Shown here piece after piece: positions 29,731-42,984 of a stretch of 64,000 nucleotides of DNA. Under the pieces are notes generated by a model. The model saw nothing but the letters and a program-made list of their open reading frames with translations. It did no database searches and had not been told where the DNA came from. Position 1 is the stretch's first letter; each line of letters begins with the position of its first letter. The DNA lies in NCBI GenBank assembly GCA_023627715.1, contig JAMAHW010000104.1:1-64000 (forward strand). Reading direction: 5' to 3'. The DNA is from Periconia sp. R9002 (lineage: Eukaryota; Ascomycota; Dothideomycetes; Pleosporales; Periconiaceae). A program made the position numbers and the translations under genes.

Positions 29731-31657
29731 ATGGGCGTAGGAAAAAGACTTTACAATTTCTTCTCCGACACATGGGCGCTTGAACTGTTACTCCTCCTCG
29801 TATCATGGATGTCACTGTTGACAACGGTCGGTTTGCTCTTGCGCTACGACCAGAAGCCGATTTTCACGTGGCTTGACATTTCACTGAACGCCATGGTATC
29901 CATTCTCGGAATCGTCTTCAAGGCATCCTTAGTCTTTGTCTTATCATCATGCCTCGGCCAATGGACCTACATATCTTTTTCAAAGCCGCAGCGTCGACAA
30001 CTCTTTGACTTCGTTACATTCGACAGTGCTAGCCGAGGCCCGTTGGGAAGCTTGTTGCTACTCTGGAGGACGCGTCTGAGGTAGGACTGGCATTTTTCTT
30101 TCCTTCATGTTATTCGAGCGTGGATAAGACATAACCTGACATGTACTGCATAGTTCGTGGGCTGCGATAGGTGCTTTCACTGTTGTTATATCGTTTTTCA
30201 TCGATCCCACTCTACAACAAATCATCAGCATGGGCGAAAAGCAAACTGCGTCAGCACAGAACCCGTCAAGTATTCCTTTCGCCACACGTTATAATAAAGG
30301 TACATCGAGGCCGATTCCATCTCTGAAAAGCGAAGGGATTCTACAATCGTCTCCTGATCCCTCGATGCAAGCTGCCATCCTCTCGGGACTTTCTGGAAGT
30401 AAAGGAGTTCAATCCGTCGATTTGCGGTGTCCTACCGCGGTCTGCGAATGGGAATCATTCCACACACTCGCGATATGCTCGACCTTCTCAGACTTGACGA
30501 GCCAAGTATCCAAAATATCTGGTTCCTGGCCTTTACAATATGAAGATGCAGCCCGATACCAAGACAACTATGAAGACGATCCTGTAACGGCGGTCAAAAA
30601 CGGTACTTTCAGAGACTTTTATGCTTTACCCCATGACCTTCTCCACATCGAAGCCACTCAATTCGACGGTACCCGTTTGCTCAGTCTCACCTCCACAAAC
30701 AGAAGTAACACGATATCTTTCAAGGATCAAGATACGATGTTATGGTCCATTGCTGTTCTCCAGGACACTGCTAATATCAAGAAAAACACCGCCTTTAACG
30801 GATCTGCCCCTACTTTCATCGCGTATGAAATCAGCCTGTCGATCTGTGTTCAGCAGTTCACGTCGAAATCAACAAACGGAACACTAAACGAATCCACCCA
30901 AAACATCAACGCGACAATCATAAAAGGCGGAGAACCAAAGGACCAAGAACCCCAAAACGTGAACGCCGGACAACTCGCTCAATCAGCCGTAGAACCCAGA
31001 GACGATATCGAGTTCGAAGGCGGTATAACCATCTCCCAAACTTCACTCAACGGTATCGCAGGCGGTCTAGACATCACCTTCAGACCGACCGACAGGATCT
31101 ACGGCTTCTACGGCAAATTATCAAATCAAAGCGACACCATCCGATACAACCCCCCCTCCATGGAGCACATGTACAACGCGCCCGACCCTATGGCATTATG
31201 GGAAGATATTGCAGAGAGCATGACGAATAACATCCGTACCAACGATGCAGAAGGAAACTTGGCAAGAGGAACGCAAGGGATCATCGTATACCGTGTCAGA
31301 TGGGTGTGGATCTCCCTCCCCGCCGCGGCGCTGTGCGGCGGAACGGTATCGCTCTTTGTGGCTATGTACTTGACGCGCAAGTACCGCGCGCCGTTGTGGA
31401 AATCTTGCGCGTTGGCGATGTTGAAGTGTGGGGCGCTGTCTGGGGGTGTTTTTGAGGGGTGTGGGGATATTAGTGCGATGGAGGAGGTTGCGGAGAAGAC
31501 GATTGTGAGGATTGCGGGTGTGGGAGGTAAGTTATTACTCGGAACGGTTGTGACTGTGGACCTTTTCGTATAGATAGGTTAAGTGCTAATTAAAGCTATA
31601 GGTAGCAGAGCCAAAAATCAACCTACGGCAGTTATTCAGAAGAGTTTCTTTGATTAG
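29731..31657 (+). CDS. DUF3176-family membrane protein
   Basis: Exons 29731-30080, 30154-31526 and 31602-31657; 592 residues. An in-frame ATG at 29674 is less likely. The N-terminus reads WALELLLLLVSWMSLLTTVG, then WLDISLNAMVSILGIVFKAS, GQWTYISFSKPQ, FDFVTFDSASRGPLGSLLLL. A helix and FFIDPTLQQIIS follow. This is the DUF3176 signature (W-x-E, TLNA, LGQ-KW, DxASRGPxGS, DPxxQQ). A long extracellular loop has several N-glycosylation sites and conserved cysteines (LRCPTAVCEWE). A C-terminal membrane helix (WVWISLPAAALCGGTVSLFV) and short tail end it. The last intron (GTAAGT, GCTAAT branch, ATAG) adds GSRAKNQPTAVIQKSFFD. The role of the family is unknown. Confidence 0.8.
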
Positions 31658-31899
31658 GGTGGTTTTTGACTCTTGGCTTGATGACTAGCTCTTTGGGTTA
31701 TTGCTGCCACGAAGAAGAGCGCTAAGTTGAGGTCTCAATGAGAAAACTAGCTAGGATAATAACCATCGGTTTATCGTGAATTGATGCATTGTTTGGAATA
31801 TATCTTATATGTTTCTTGTACTGCATTTACGGTCCATCCTTTGTATAACAAGTTATACAGCAGAAGTAACTTAGCTAGCGTACCAGGGGGTGCTCACTT
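31658..31899. other. Convergent 3' ends
   Basis: Short interval between the stop codons of the DUF3176 gene and the sugar transporter. Confidence 0.4.
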
Positions 31900-33681
31900 C
31901 TACGCGTTATGCCTTTCAATGTGTTTCGACGCCGGCATTTCGTACGTTTCGACCCCTCCCTTCACTGTCCCCAAATCTTCCGGCAATGTGCCTAGAGCGC
32001 GCTCGCCGAAAAGGAGATCGATTTCTTCGAGCGTGAGTTGTTTCGTTTCCTAAGTTTCACGTCAGCGGACCAGAACATGATTACAGCCACTCAGAAAAAT
32101 CAAACATACCTTGAAAACGAAGTAGATCGTCGGCAGCGAAACGCAAAGATTAAAAGCGACAAAGATGAAGTAGAACTTGTACGTGATGGCTCCTAATCCA
32201 ATGGGAGAAACTTGCGACCACACCGTGCTAACCAACCAATTCCCAATACCAGTCGCAAACGCGGATCCCCTTCCTCGGATACTCAACGGCATAATCTCAC
32301 TGGCGTAGACCCACGAAATCGGTCCAAAAGATACGCTGAAAATCGCGCTCACGAGGAAGAGGAAGAACACGCCTGCGATGGAGAGACTGTCTTTGCGGGA
32401 CCCGGTGGCGCCGACGACTTGAGAACCGATGACTGCTTCGGCGATGAGGGCGCCGGTGATTGCGAGAGTGCCGAAGAGAAGGGGTTTGCGTCGACCTACG
32501 CGGTCGAGAAGGAACGTGATGAAGACGAGGTTGAAGAGTGGACCGACGATGTTGTAGATTCCGGCTACGAGGAGGTTGCGTTGACCGGTTATGCCGAGGT
32601 TTTCGTAGAGAATGGTTTGGTAGTAGCCAATTACGTTGATTCTGGGGTATAATGTTAGAGTTTCTGCAGAGGATAGGGATTCTGAATAGGAAGTGGTTCA
32701 GTGGGGAGAGGGAAACGGGAATGATAAAACATACCCTGTCATTTGCGTGAAAACCTGTACGAGCGTAGCATGCATCAAGCGCGTCCTCCACGCCTTGACC
32801 TTGAACATGATGCGCCATCCTGGTACGGTGATCGCTTTCTCAGCTTCAATGGTTGTTTTGATTTCGTGGAACTCAGCCTGGATCTCATCTTCATTTCTGC
32901 CGTTGAAGTGAAGCTTATGTAGCACCTCCAGCGCTTCGTCTGCGCGGTCTACCTCAACCAGATAACGCGGGGATTCGGGGAAGAAGAGAATGCCAAGGAT
33001 GAGGATCAAACAAGGGATGCATTGGAATGCAAGCGGGAACCTCCAGGAAAAGCTGCTACTATCAGGGACGTGAGAGGCGCCGTAGCCCACCCAGGTCGAG
33101 ATGATAAAGCCAACGCCTATCATCTGTTGTGTGATGCCGACTATGAGACCTAGATTCACATTATGTTAGAGTTTTAAGCCGAGAAAGTGTAGGAGGTTCG
33201 TGAAGTACCTCTTGTAGCAGGATGCGCGCATTCAGTTTGGTAGACGGGGACGGACATGGAAAGAATTCCCACTGCCCAGCCAGCCATGATGCGACCCACG
33301 AGGATCATGGCAAGACTCCGAGCGCCTGCCTGTAAAGCTGCTCCGATGAGATTGACAACTGCGCCAATGAATACAGTCTTCCTTCGACCGAATTTGTCCA
33401 TTGTGAAGCCTCCCCTACCAAAATCCCAATTAGCTTTTCATCCAGGTATCGAGCGCTTCGAGATGAAAAAGATGCAGCACTTACATCAACGAACCAAACA
33501 CGGCTCCACCAGAGAAGGTAGCATTGATGGCACCGATGATGGGACTAGTCTTGTCGGTGTTGAAGTACATCAAAAAGTTCTTCGAGTGAATCACATCCGT
33601 CATGACACCGCTGTCATACCCGAACAGAAAACTCCCCGTGCCAGCGAAGATGGCAAGCAGCAAATTGAAAGCGAGACCCAT
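31900..33681 (-). CDS. MFS sugar transporter (hexose/oligosaccharide type)
   Basis: Exons 33681-33485, 33414-33209, 33149-32735, 32641-32110 and 32049-31900; 499 residues. Sugar-porter signatures: GSFLFGYDSGVMTDVI in helix 1, DKFGRRK after helix 2, GRIMAGWAVGILSMSVPVYQ-x-E-C in helices 4-5, FPESPRYL after helix 6, GINVIGYY-type helix 7, DRVGRRKP in the C-half, and FGPISWVYASEIMP in helix 10. It has twelve predicted helices and a short cytosolic tail. The substrate cannot be read from sequence. Its position between a cytosolic alpha-xylosidase and a secreted GH3 enzyme suggests a plant-cell-wall sugar or oligosaccharide. It is divergent from GH3 over a 920-base shared promoter. Confidence 0.87.
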
Positions 33682-34603
33682 ACTGACGTTCTCAACACCG
33701 ATACCGACTCAATCGCAGAATGATCGTCCCTGGCTATCTATCACGAAGACGCGTGTGAAAGGTCTGCGAAAAACCCGGGGTACGGGGGTATAAAGCTCTT
33801 CCCCCAACCCATCACCATAACCAATCCAATGGCGACGGGCGGCCCTTCATTCCTTCTAAGCGACCCGCGCACGCACACACACACACGCGCGTGCACAACA
33901 ACCGTTCCAATAGTCTTCATGGCTGAGAGGATCGTGAGTTGTTCATCTGATCTGCTGGCCTACGAGCTATGTCTGCAGATCCGGGGTCGTCGAGGAGCGG
34001 GGTGCGTCGTCCTGGCTCGGAAATATGTTTCTCCTCCAATCAACGTCCACGTCGGATCTTCCTCACCAACGACATCGCGGTAATAAGCCCGGTGTAGAGG
34101 AGAAGGAATTCTTGCGCTATGCTCCGATGAAAGAGTTGGACGATGTGTGTAAGCAGACGCGGAGGTTATTACCTCACAGGATCCTTCGTGCCTGTTACTG
34201 CATTCTACCAAAGTTGGCTATTCAGCAGCAATTGGCCTAGTCATGCTTTTAGTAGCATACCCATCTGGATCATCGGTTATATCCAAAATCTGCATCCAAC
34301 TTTAACCCTCCACACACAACGACCGAATGACAGCACCCCTGACACGGCACCTCCGTGTTCGGAAGCATTGCACCTCTCACCCGGTATAGATAGATTGACG
34401 GTGATTAACTGATCCAATCGCTCGGACGGACCGATGAGCGACTTTCCCCCTCGCTGGTTATTGGTGTGCCTGGCACCGTCGAACCATTTCATCATAGACG
34501 GAGAATTTCGAATTACTCCTCGGATAACTCTCTACAATATCAACAATGACCCTCCCTTCATCTACACATTCCCAGTGTCAACACTGGAAGGGCGTAGCTC
34601 ACA
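33682..34603. promoter_or_regulatory. Divergent promoter between sugar transporter and GH3
   Basis: 922 bases with no gene. It contains a CA tract (33873-33888) and a pair of CreA-type GC boxes. Co-regulation of the two flanking genes is an inference from the layout. Confidence 0.45.
33981..34002 (+). promoter_or_regulatory. Paired CreA-type sites (SYGGRG)
   Basis: CCGGGG at 33981-33986 and GCGGGG at 33997-34002 are two close matches to SYGGRG, the carbon-catabolite repressor site, about 16 bases apart. Closely paired sites are the usual functional form, but the motif is short. Confidence 0.3.
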
Positions 34604-37017
34604 ATGGCGTCCTCAATTACTAAAGCACTTCTCTCGGTGCTGTTGATTACCACCACGCCTGTGACATCCTACGACCTCGTCCGTCGGCAGAATGCTGCGA
34701 ATGGCACCTACAAAAACCCCAATGCGACCGTCTCCGCACGTGTCGAGGACCTCTTGTCACGCATGACGATCCAAGAGAAAACCGCGCAGCTCGTACAAGG
34801 CGACTTTGGGAATTGGATCAACACCACAACCAACGCGTTCAACGCGTCCGGTCTCGCATGGAACATGGCGAACCGCGCGGGCCAATTCTACGTCGGGTTC
34901 CCGGTGCCGCAGTCGTGGATCGTAGAGGGTGTGCGCAAAGGGCAAGAGTACCTTGTGTACAATACCACTCTGGGAATACCGGCGTTTGTGCAGACGGAGG
35001 GGATTCATGGCTTGTTGATTGGAAATGCGACGATATTTAACAGTCCCATTGCGCATGCGTGTTCGTGGGATCCAGACATGGTTAAAGAGATGGCCGTGAT
35101 TACTGCAAAGGAGTCCAAAGCAATTGGTGTGAACCAGTTGTTCGCGCCTCTGGCAGATCTGGCACGAGAATTGCGGTATGGGAGGGTAGAGGAGACTTAT
35201 GGGGAGGATCCGTTCCTAGTGGGCGAGTTTGCGTATGCATACGTGAAGGGTGTTCAGGGGGAAGATGTAAGTGCTACGGTGAAGCATTTCGCGGGCTTCT
35301 CGGCGCCGGAGCAGGGTTTGAATACCGGGCCTGTTCATGGTGGCCCCAGAGAGCTGCGCACGACCTGGCTGCCACCATTCAAACGGGCCATCATAGATGC
35401 GGGGGCGTACTCGATCATGAGTTCGTATAATTCATATGACAGTGTGCCGACTATTGCCGATCATCACCTCATGACGGAGATCTTGCGCGAGGAGTGGGGA
35501 TACCAATACTGGTTGACCTCAGATGCTGGGGCGACGGATAGGCTCTGTTGCGCGTTCAAGATGTGCGCTTGTAAACCGATTGACTCGGAAGCCGTTACAC
35601 TATACGCTCTTCCTGCTGGAAACGACGTCGAAATGGGCGGTGGGAGTTATAACTTTCAGAATATCCCCAAGCTTGTGGAAGAGGGCAAGTTGGATATTGA
35701 AGTTGTGAATACGGCGGTTGCGAGGCAGCTACGCGCAAAGTTTGAAATGGGCCTTTTTGAAAACCCGTTCCCTCCAGCCTGGTCGAACGGAACAAATGGT
35801 ACCAGTCAAGTAATCCACACTCCGGAGGCTGTAGCGTTTGCAAGAAAATTAGATGCGGAATCTATCGTGCTTTTGGAAAACCACGACAGCATTCTACCGT
35901 TGAAGAAAGACGCAAACATCGCCGTCATCGGTCCCATGGCCGATTTTGTCAACGTAAGTCCTATTGCTATTATTTTAACACTTTCACTAATCCTCTTCAG
36001 CTCGGCGACTATGTCGTGTATCGTTCACAGTACAATCCCACGAATGTCACTCCTTTGCAAGGTATCCGCAACGCAACATCAGGCAAGGTCACTTACGCTA
36101 AAGGATGTGAGCGCTGGTCCAGCGATGAATCTGGTTTCCCCGAAGCAGTGACAGCTGCGCAATCTGCCGATGTTGCGGTAGTCTTGGTTGGGACATGGTC
36201 GCGCGATCAACAGGAGCTGTGGCAGGGTCTTAACGCGACCACCGGCGAACATGTTGACGTGGGCGACTTGAAGCTCGTCGGGGCCATGGGCCCGCTTGTC
36301 AAAGCCGTTATCGACACGGGGAAACCAACCATCGTAGTGTTTCAGAGCGGAAAACCTATCACTGAACCGTGGATATCAAATTCGTCTGCGGCGCTCATTC
36401 AGCAGTTTTATCCCGGAGAACAAGGCGGCAATGCGCTAGCGGATGTGCTATTTGGAGATGTAAACCCTTCGGGCAAGCTATCGGTGTCGGTGCCGCACGA
36501 TGTCGGGGCACTCCCGGTGTTCTACGATTATCTAAATTCAGGGCGCGGCAATGATCCAGATATCGGCGCTATCCTTCCAAATGGCACACTTCATTTCGGA
36601 CACCGCTACGTTCTGGATTCGCCGCAACCGCTCTACGAATTCGGTTATGGACTGTCCTACTCGAACTTCACATACTCGAACGTCAGTGTGTCTCAGACGA
36701 CGGCGTCGCCGACAGATACCATTACTGCGTCTGTCAGCATCACCAACACGTCTCCTACGGATGGAAAAGAGGTGGTGCAGTTCTACATCCAAGATGTCAT
36801 TGCCTCGGTTGCAGTTCCCAATATCCAGCTCAAGGCGTTCAAGAAGGTGCTAGTGAAAGCGGGGGAAACGGTCAACGTGCAGGTGGATCTCAAGGTCAGC
36901 GAATGGGGTCTGTGGGACATGAAGATGAAGTACGTGGTGGAGAAGGGGACGTTTGTCGTTTGGGCTGGAGCCAGCTCGGCGGATTTGAGGGGCAATGCCA
37001 CTGTCATTGTGTCATAA
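34604..37017 (+). CDS. Secreted GH3 beta-glucosidase/xylosidase
   Basis: Exons 34604-35953 and 36001-37017; the 47-base phase-0 intron has GTAAGT and CAG; 788 residues. The signal peptide is MASSITKALLSVLLITTTPV. The GH3 N-domain has SRMTIQEKTAQL, GIPAFVQTEGIHG, FAPLADLARELRYGRVEETY, GEDPFLVGE and ATVKHFAGFSAPEQG. The nucleophile is Asp307 in LTSDAGATD. The C-terminal alpha/beta domain contains SIVLLENHDSILPLKK and GKPITEPW. A fibronectin-III-like domain closes the protein (PLYEFGYGLSYSNFTYS, DGKEVVQFYIQD). Many N-glycosylation sites fit secretion. It cleaves terminal beta-linked glucose or xylose outside the cell; which one is not decidable here. Divergent from the sugar transporter. Confidence 0.88.
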
Positions 37018-38993
37018 ACTAAGTATCTTGGATGAATTCATTGGGTATCAACATGTATGTCACACGTGACAGTTCGTACATGCATCGTTTCAAGTAGGTT
37101 TACCAAAAGTCATTTGGAATGCAGGCGATATAGAAATGATGGTCATAATGACGGTGTAGCCGTAGATCTTTCACCCAGCGTTCTTCGCTGTCGGAATCGT
37201 CGTCTCTAGTGGTCCCAATGTTTTGTTTCAACAGTCAGGAAGGGCTTGCATGCTTATAGAGAAATTCCCGACGCGCGATCCAATGACGGCCGGCTATCTT
37301 TTGACAAAGTTTCGGGACGAATACGGACTTGGCTAGATCGTGCTGACCATTGCCGCGGACCTTGTTTCTGGCTTGCTGGCTCTACGGGCTGGAAGCATTT
37401 TGTATTTCCTTCGAACATTCTCCTCCAAACGGGAGGGACTCAGTCGATTCTGCGGACAGTGTTGGCAATAATATTGGAAAAAATAGCCCGATATTGGTAA
37501 TTAAATGAATGTTAATGCGAAAGGCGATGATGATGCCGTAAAGGGGAGGGAGAGAAAAAAGGGTCAATAAAAAAACAGGTAACGTCCCGCGTGGCAGAAA
37601 GAGGACACGTGCACCATTACGGCCCGTGCATTTTTCCGGGGGGCTCACCCACGGTCCTCGCTCCACGCCAACAACACAAGTGCTGAGGACAACATCTGCT
37701 ATCTTTCTAGCCACCATACTAGCCAGCTAGTCATCACCGAGATATGCGTTTCGGAGACGACAATCATACGTACTAACAGCCATCTTTCCAACAATGCAGT
37801 CCGGTACCCTAGGCGGCAGTGGCGGTTGAGTCGCGGTGAGGAGAGGGGAAGATTCGGATTCCTGCAGGACACCCACTTGTCATGACCGTTGCCAATTCGA
37901 TGGCATCCATGCCCGTCGTGCATGATCTTGGCACTGGAAAACACCGCGATTTGGTCGCTTGACTGGGAGTTGTCTGTGGCGAGCCGCTCCAAGGATTCAC
38001 TGGCCCGTCTATCAGAAAACGCACGCGCCTTACATACGGCACAAAAAACTGTTACCTAAGTAAGAGAGGGTAACAATCCCTCCCAACCCGCGTGGTGGAT
38101 TTCGTATTGTTATCGGCTGTACTGCTACGGGCAAAAGTAGCGACCCGGCTGTCCCTACTCGTGCTCAGATGGCGCAATATCTTGACTCGCAGGCGGCCGA
38201 CTACACTCGTACTATCCAAACCTAACATTTGCCATCAACACTCCAGCCTGACCCCGAGAGCACGCAGACCAGCTCTAGAAGTCGAAGTTCTGACGGCGAT
38301 CAAACGCAAGACTCGAAGTGATGGCTCCTCCGTACCTTGCATAATAGACGTTAGGACTATGCACATCTTTACTCGACTCAGCATCGTCGCATGCCGCACT
38401 ATTGTTGGCCAGGAACAAAACGCCCACCTCACTGGCCAATGCCGTCTCCCGCCATATGGGCTTGGGCCAGAGGGAACTGCATCCCCGTGGCTGACGTGCG
38501 CTGCCTAGTCTGCATTACCACGATGGCCAGAAAGGAGTACGTTTCGCTATGAAAATCATCCCTCCATTCCCTTTCGGGCTATGTCTATACTGCTTCAACC
38601 ACTAGTGGCGAGGTATGGACGACAGCACGTGTGTACCCAGTCTCATCACATTTCGGTAACAGGGAGTTGACAGGGTTCTTTTCCAGCATCCCGCATGCCG
38701 TATGCCCACTAAGGTGACGGTAAGTTTGGCTGCAGTTCGAGTCGTGAATCACTCCATTCGTGTTGCCCCCTCCCATAGCTGGGCCCATGCCAGTAGGTAG
38801 ATCGTTGATAACTAAGTCGTCTCCCCGAATAATGGGCCTTCTGGGAGGAAATCGATACCTGTCCGCTATTTGGGCATCTACACAGTAGATCTTCTCCTCC
38901 AACCGAAGATAGAGGTGTGATAACCTCAAGTGCTCTTGCATCGACTTCTTCATCGACCACCGGCGTGTGTGCTGGGCGACCCAGGCCATCGCC
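37018..38993. other. No recognisable gene
   Basis: Two kilobases of scattered ORFs on both strands without family motifs. The end is the promoter of the rhodopsin-domain gene. Confidence 0.45.
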
Positions 38994-40231
38994 ATGGCTG
39001 CATCTCCTGATTACCCCGATTATGATCGAGGACCAGCGCTGGCAGCTGTGTACATTGCAGGATGCGCGATATCATTCATCTTCGTATCTATGCGCTTGAC
39101 TGCGCGGTTCAGTATTGCTGGTGTTGGGGTCGACGACTGGCTTATGCTTCTCACTTGGGTATGACCGACAAGACCGCTGCTTGTTGAATTGGGATACTGA
39201 CTACCTATGTCTCAGTTTACTTTGGTACCACTGACGATCCTCCTTAGCATCATGTGTCTCCAGGGCGGTACGAGACACTTGATATATCTCGCCAACGACC
39301 CCTCGCATCTAGTCTACGTCTCCAAGTTGAACTGGATAGCCCAGCCCTTCGCCATCTTCTGCTTGGGTACGGGTAAAATGGCCATCGCGTTCCTTATCCT
39401 ACGTCTCCTAAATCGCGCTTCCGTCTGGCGTCGCTGGTCCTTATACATCGCCATCGTGTGGACGGCCCTTAACACCATCGGCATGATCACCATGACCTTC
39501 GCCCAATGCAAAAACCCGGCTGCCCTGTGGGACATGTCCTTGAAGGAGACGACCAAGTGCTGGAACCCTGAAGTGCAAAGCAACTTTTCCATCTATGGCT
39601 CTGCGGTGCATGTGCTGATCGATTTCTACCTCGCGGTTATTCCGATCACTCTGGTATGGAAGCTCAAGACTGATCTCCGCAAGAGAATCGGATTGTGCTG
39701 TTTGTTAGGCTGCGGTAGCATGTAAGTTCACCTACATCGATGCCCCGTCAAACCTGCCGACTGACTCATCAAAACAGTACCGGAATCTGCGCTGCCGTCA
39801 AAACCACCAAACTAAGCTCCCTCAACGCCCGCTCCGACATGACCTGGGAAACCTTCTCCCTCTTTCTCTGGACCGGTATTGAGATTATCCTTCTCATCAT
39901 TTGTGGCAGCATCCCCGCCCTCAAACCCATCTACGCAATCTGCATGGGCCATCGCCCGGGGAGCTACAACCGCACAGGCGGAAGCCGCGGTCCTACCGGA
40001 AATCACCACTCCAGAAAGAGCGCGTCGAGAGCGCGACTACGCGATGATAGCGAGGAGGCCGGGATCGTAATGGCGGGTATGGTACCCAACATGGGGACGA
40101 GCGGGGGCGCGGTATGCTCACGGATCAGCGAGGACGAAATGGAAGAGAACGTGGAGTTTGACAAGAGGAAAGAGTATGGCGGGGGCATACAAATCACGCG
40201 GACGGTGGCTGTTGAAACTACACGGGAATGA
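38994..40231 (+). CDS. Rhodopsin-domain (Pth11-like) seven-helix membrane protein
   Basis: Exons 38994-39158, 39216-39721 and 39778-40231; 374 residues. The start is in GCCATGG context. It has seven hydrophobic helices with the family motifs: RLTARFSIAGVGVDDWLMLL (helix 2 and the DD-W), YVSKLNWIAQPFAIFCLGTG-K (helix 3), FAQCKNPAALWD, CWNPEVQSNFSIYGSAVHVL-D, IPITLVWKL, LFLWTGIEIILLIICGSIPA-LKP. The cytosolic tail is polar and Ser/Arg/Glu-rich. There is no CFEM domain. Members are fungal orphan receptors or membrane sensors related to Pth11; ligand unknown. Confidence 0.85.
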
Positions 40232-42984
40232 TTGAACGATTATCTCTCCATGATTTTCTCTTTGTTGGTATTTCTAATGTTTATATCTCTCCCTACCTTA
40301 CCGCGGTCGGAAGATGTTGTTTCTCATATCGATCTGTGTCGACTCTTCTTTGGACTACGCTGCGTACACATTTTCCTGGCGTCCGTCCTCATGCCCGTCT
40401 GCCGCCTCGCGCAATGTCTCCTTCCATCTTCTTTCTCAATACATTCATCACGCACGCCTTTCAACTCACCAACTAACCAAACGGCATCCACCAAACTACG
40501 CCACCCTGCACCACATCTTACCACACTGTACAACACCCACACAATATACCCCGAGACACCACGTCCAAACTTTCGCGCGCTCAACTCACCCTCAGCTGGC
40601 GCTGTGATTTTCTATCCCTATTCCTTAGCCTCTCTCATCTCTATCTCAGCCTCGGCGTTCCCGCGCTCAGCCTCCATACTAGTCGATCCCCCACATGACT
40701 CGAACATGGGAAACCACGCCACGTTATTTTACATCGCGCTACTCCCTCCGCGGACCCTTTTAGGAACAAACTTTATAAAAATGAAGCAATATAAAAAAAA
40801 AAGGAAACATGGAAATCGGATGATGTTTGGAAAAGTTGTGCGCGTGGGAAGTGGCGAAAGAGCAAGGCGATGAATCAGGGGTTTGAAGGACCCATCGCGT
40901 GAATAGGATGGACACTAATGTTCCTTCCCACGCACACACGCGCACGTTTATATATTCCTTTCGCACGGACGACGAACTGATACATTTATCCTTTCTCTTT
41001 TTTATCCTCGCATGTTCTTTACCGGCGCGAGGATGCTACACACATGTACACACGTTCCGATCGGATCGGAGTTGACGGTCGCGGAGTCACGGTGTCACGA
41101 GGAGTCTGTACTGCGAGGTCATCAACATGATCAGGGAGTGGAGGAACGGAATGGAGATGCTGGCGCGCGCACTCATTGCTCAATACGTGTTCTAATGTAC
41201 TGATAACAAAGGGATGTAATGGAAATATGACTAGTAGTTCGGGCGTTGTGTAGGTAGGTATGAGATTCAGGGATCGATACATACGAGCACGGAATAGCTG
41301 GGAGTGGTGGTGAATGCAGGACATGTATTTACATACAAGTAGCATAACGATATTCTACTGATACGAGTTATATGGAAATGTGTGTATATGTGCACATGTA
41401 TGAATTTGGGTTGTGTTTTGGCTTCGAGTGTGCCGTTTAGCTGGTTAAGGATTGATACGACGGAGGGCAAATGCACGCACGAACGATCACCTACATACGT
41501 ACATAATACCTATACGATGCTCCAAAACCCTCCTCATCATCTCAGCAAACCACTCCCTCTTATCTATCTCCCTCTCCCCAAAAAAAAATCCACGACCCTA
41601 TCAAAATAACCCCTTCTTATTCCCCTTCTCCTCCCTCCTCACAAAAACACATAAATATCCCGCCCCCTTCACTCTACCTACCTACCCACCTAAAAAACCG
41701 CCAACCCCTAAAATAAAATAAATCAGATTAATATTAAACCCCCCATCCCGCCAATCCCACTCAATATATAAACTTCCAAATCCCACCCCACCCCTTAAAC
41801 CAACGCCATAACCAACGCAAGCCACACAGCCCACTTCAAAAACAAACCACTCGCTCGGGGAGGGCTCGGCTAGTATAGTATGCACAGTATAAAATAAATA
41901 AACCCCGCATCGCATGTGCGTGCGCCATGCGCGCAGGTCCGCGCAGGTACGGATTTGACACGTGGGAGTGGGATTTGGATTTTTTTTGGTTGTTGGGTTT
42001 GGGTTTGGAGGAAGGAGAGGGGGCGGGGGGTTTTTGGAAGGGGAGAAGGGGGAGACGGGGGTTTGAGGGTGCAGGCGCGTCAGAATGGGGTGTGCGAGGG
42101 TAGATGCTGGAGTGCAGTGCTGTGCAGTGCTGTGCAATGCTGTAGTTAGTGTTCGATTGATAGGTAACTGCAAGGAAGCGCATTACCTTGATTGATGCAA
42201 TTGATGTTATAACTGAACTACCATCAATATTTCCGATAAGATGACCCCTGTAAATTTAACGTACCTTCTTACCTATCTGCAACGGATTTATTTCGGCCGC
42301 GAGCGCCGTAGCATCATCGATCGACAATTAATAGAGAAGCTAGAAATAAGGTAGACGCGGCAGTTGTTTATCTCTCACGCTGTCTAAACGTAGTCCCAAA
42401 AGTGCTCTTTGTTTGGTAAAAGGGGAGCGACCGGCGAACGGTGGGTAAGGTAGGTGGGGCGCCCGCGCGCGCGCCATGGTACGAAAATCGGGTACGGGCA
42501 ACAACGGAGAACGAAGGGAACAAACGTGTTTGGGGATCGTCGCGACGGTGGGGTTTTAGTTCGTGATGGTTTGGATTGGATTCATGGATCGACACGGGGG
42601 GGCTTTTTGGGTGTGGGTGGGGATGGATGGATGGTGAAAGGAAGAGAACCTCGGAGAATACTTTGTTCATTCATTACTAACTACTCCTGGGTTCGGAAGA
42701 AAGGAAAATACTATTGGGTCAATGAATGTTAGGATTGACTGAGTGTCAAAACCTGTTCCATGTAGGAGGACCTTTCCACCGCGGATAGGAACCATTAGCA
42801 CGGAACTACTAGGAAAGGGAAAGTAAAGAGAGGAGTTCATATCCCATCGAAAAACAAACACCAAACACCAACCCCGCTTGCTCACTTCAATTCCACATCA
42901 CTTTCAAAACAATTTGCTCATATCAATCAATCCCTCCAACCTCCTTCTGACACCCATGTCCATCCATCTCCCCCCTCAGCCTCA
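40232..42984. other. Low-complexity intergenic
   Basis: Long pyrimidine-rich and purine-rich runs (41520-41720, 41980-42080, 42560-42640). ORFs here are Pro/Ser/Thr or Gly/Trp artefacts of these runs. No gene supported. Confidence 0.5.

Noticed and set aside
38585..38995. 136-codon minus-strand ORF
   Set aside because: Overlaps the promoter of the rhodopsin-domain gene and shows no family features.
40232..40873. 213-codon ORF after the rhodopsin-domain gene
   Set aside because: Ser/Thr/Pro/His-rich translation of a pyrimidine-rich tract; no start context or motif.
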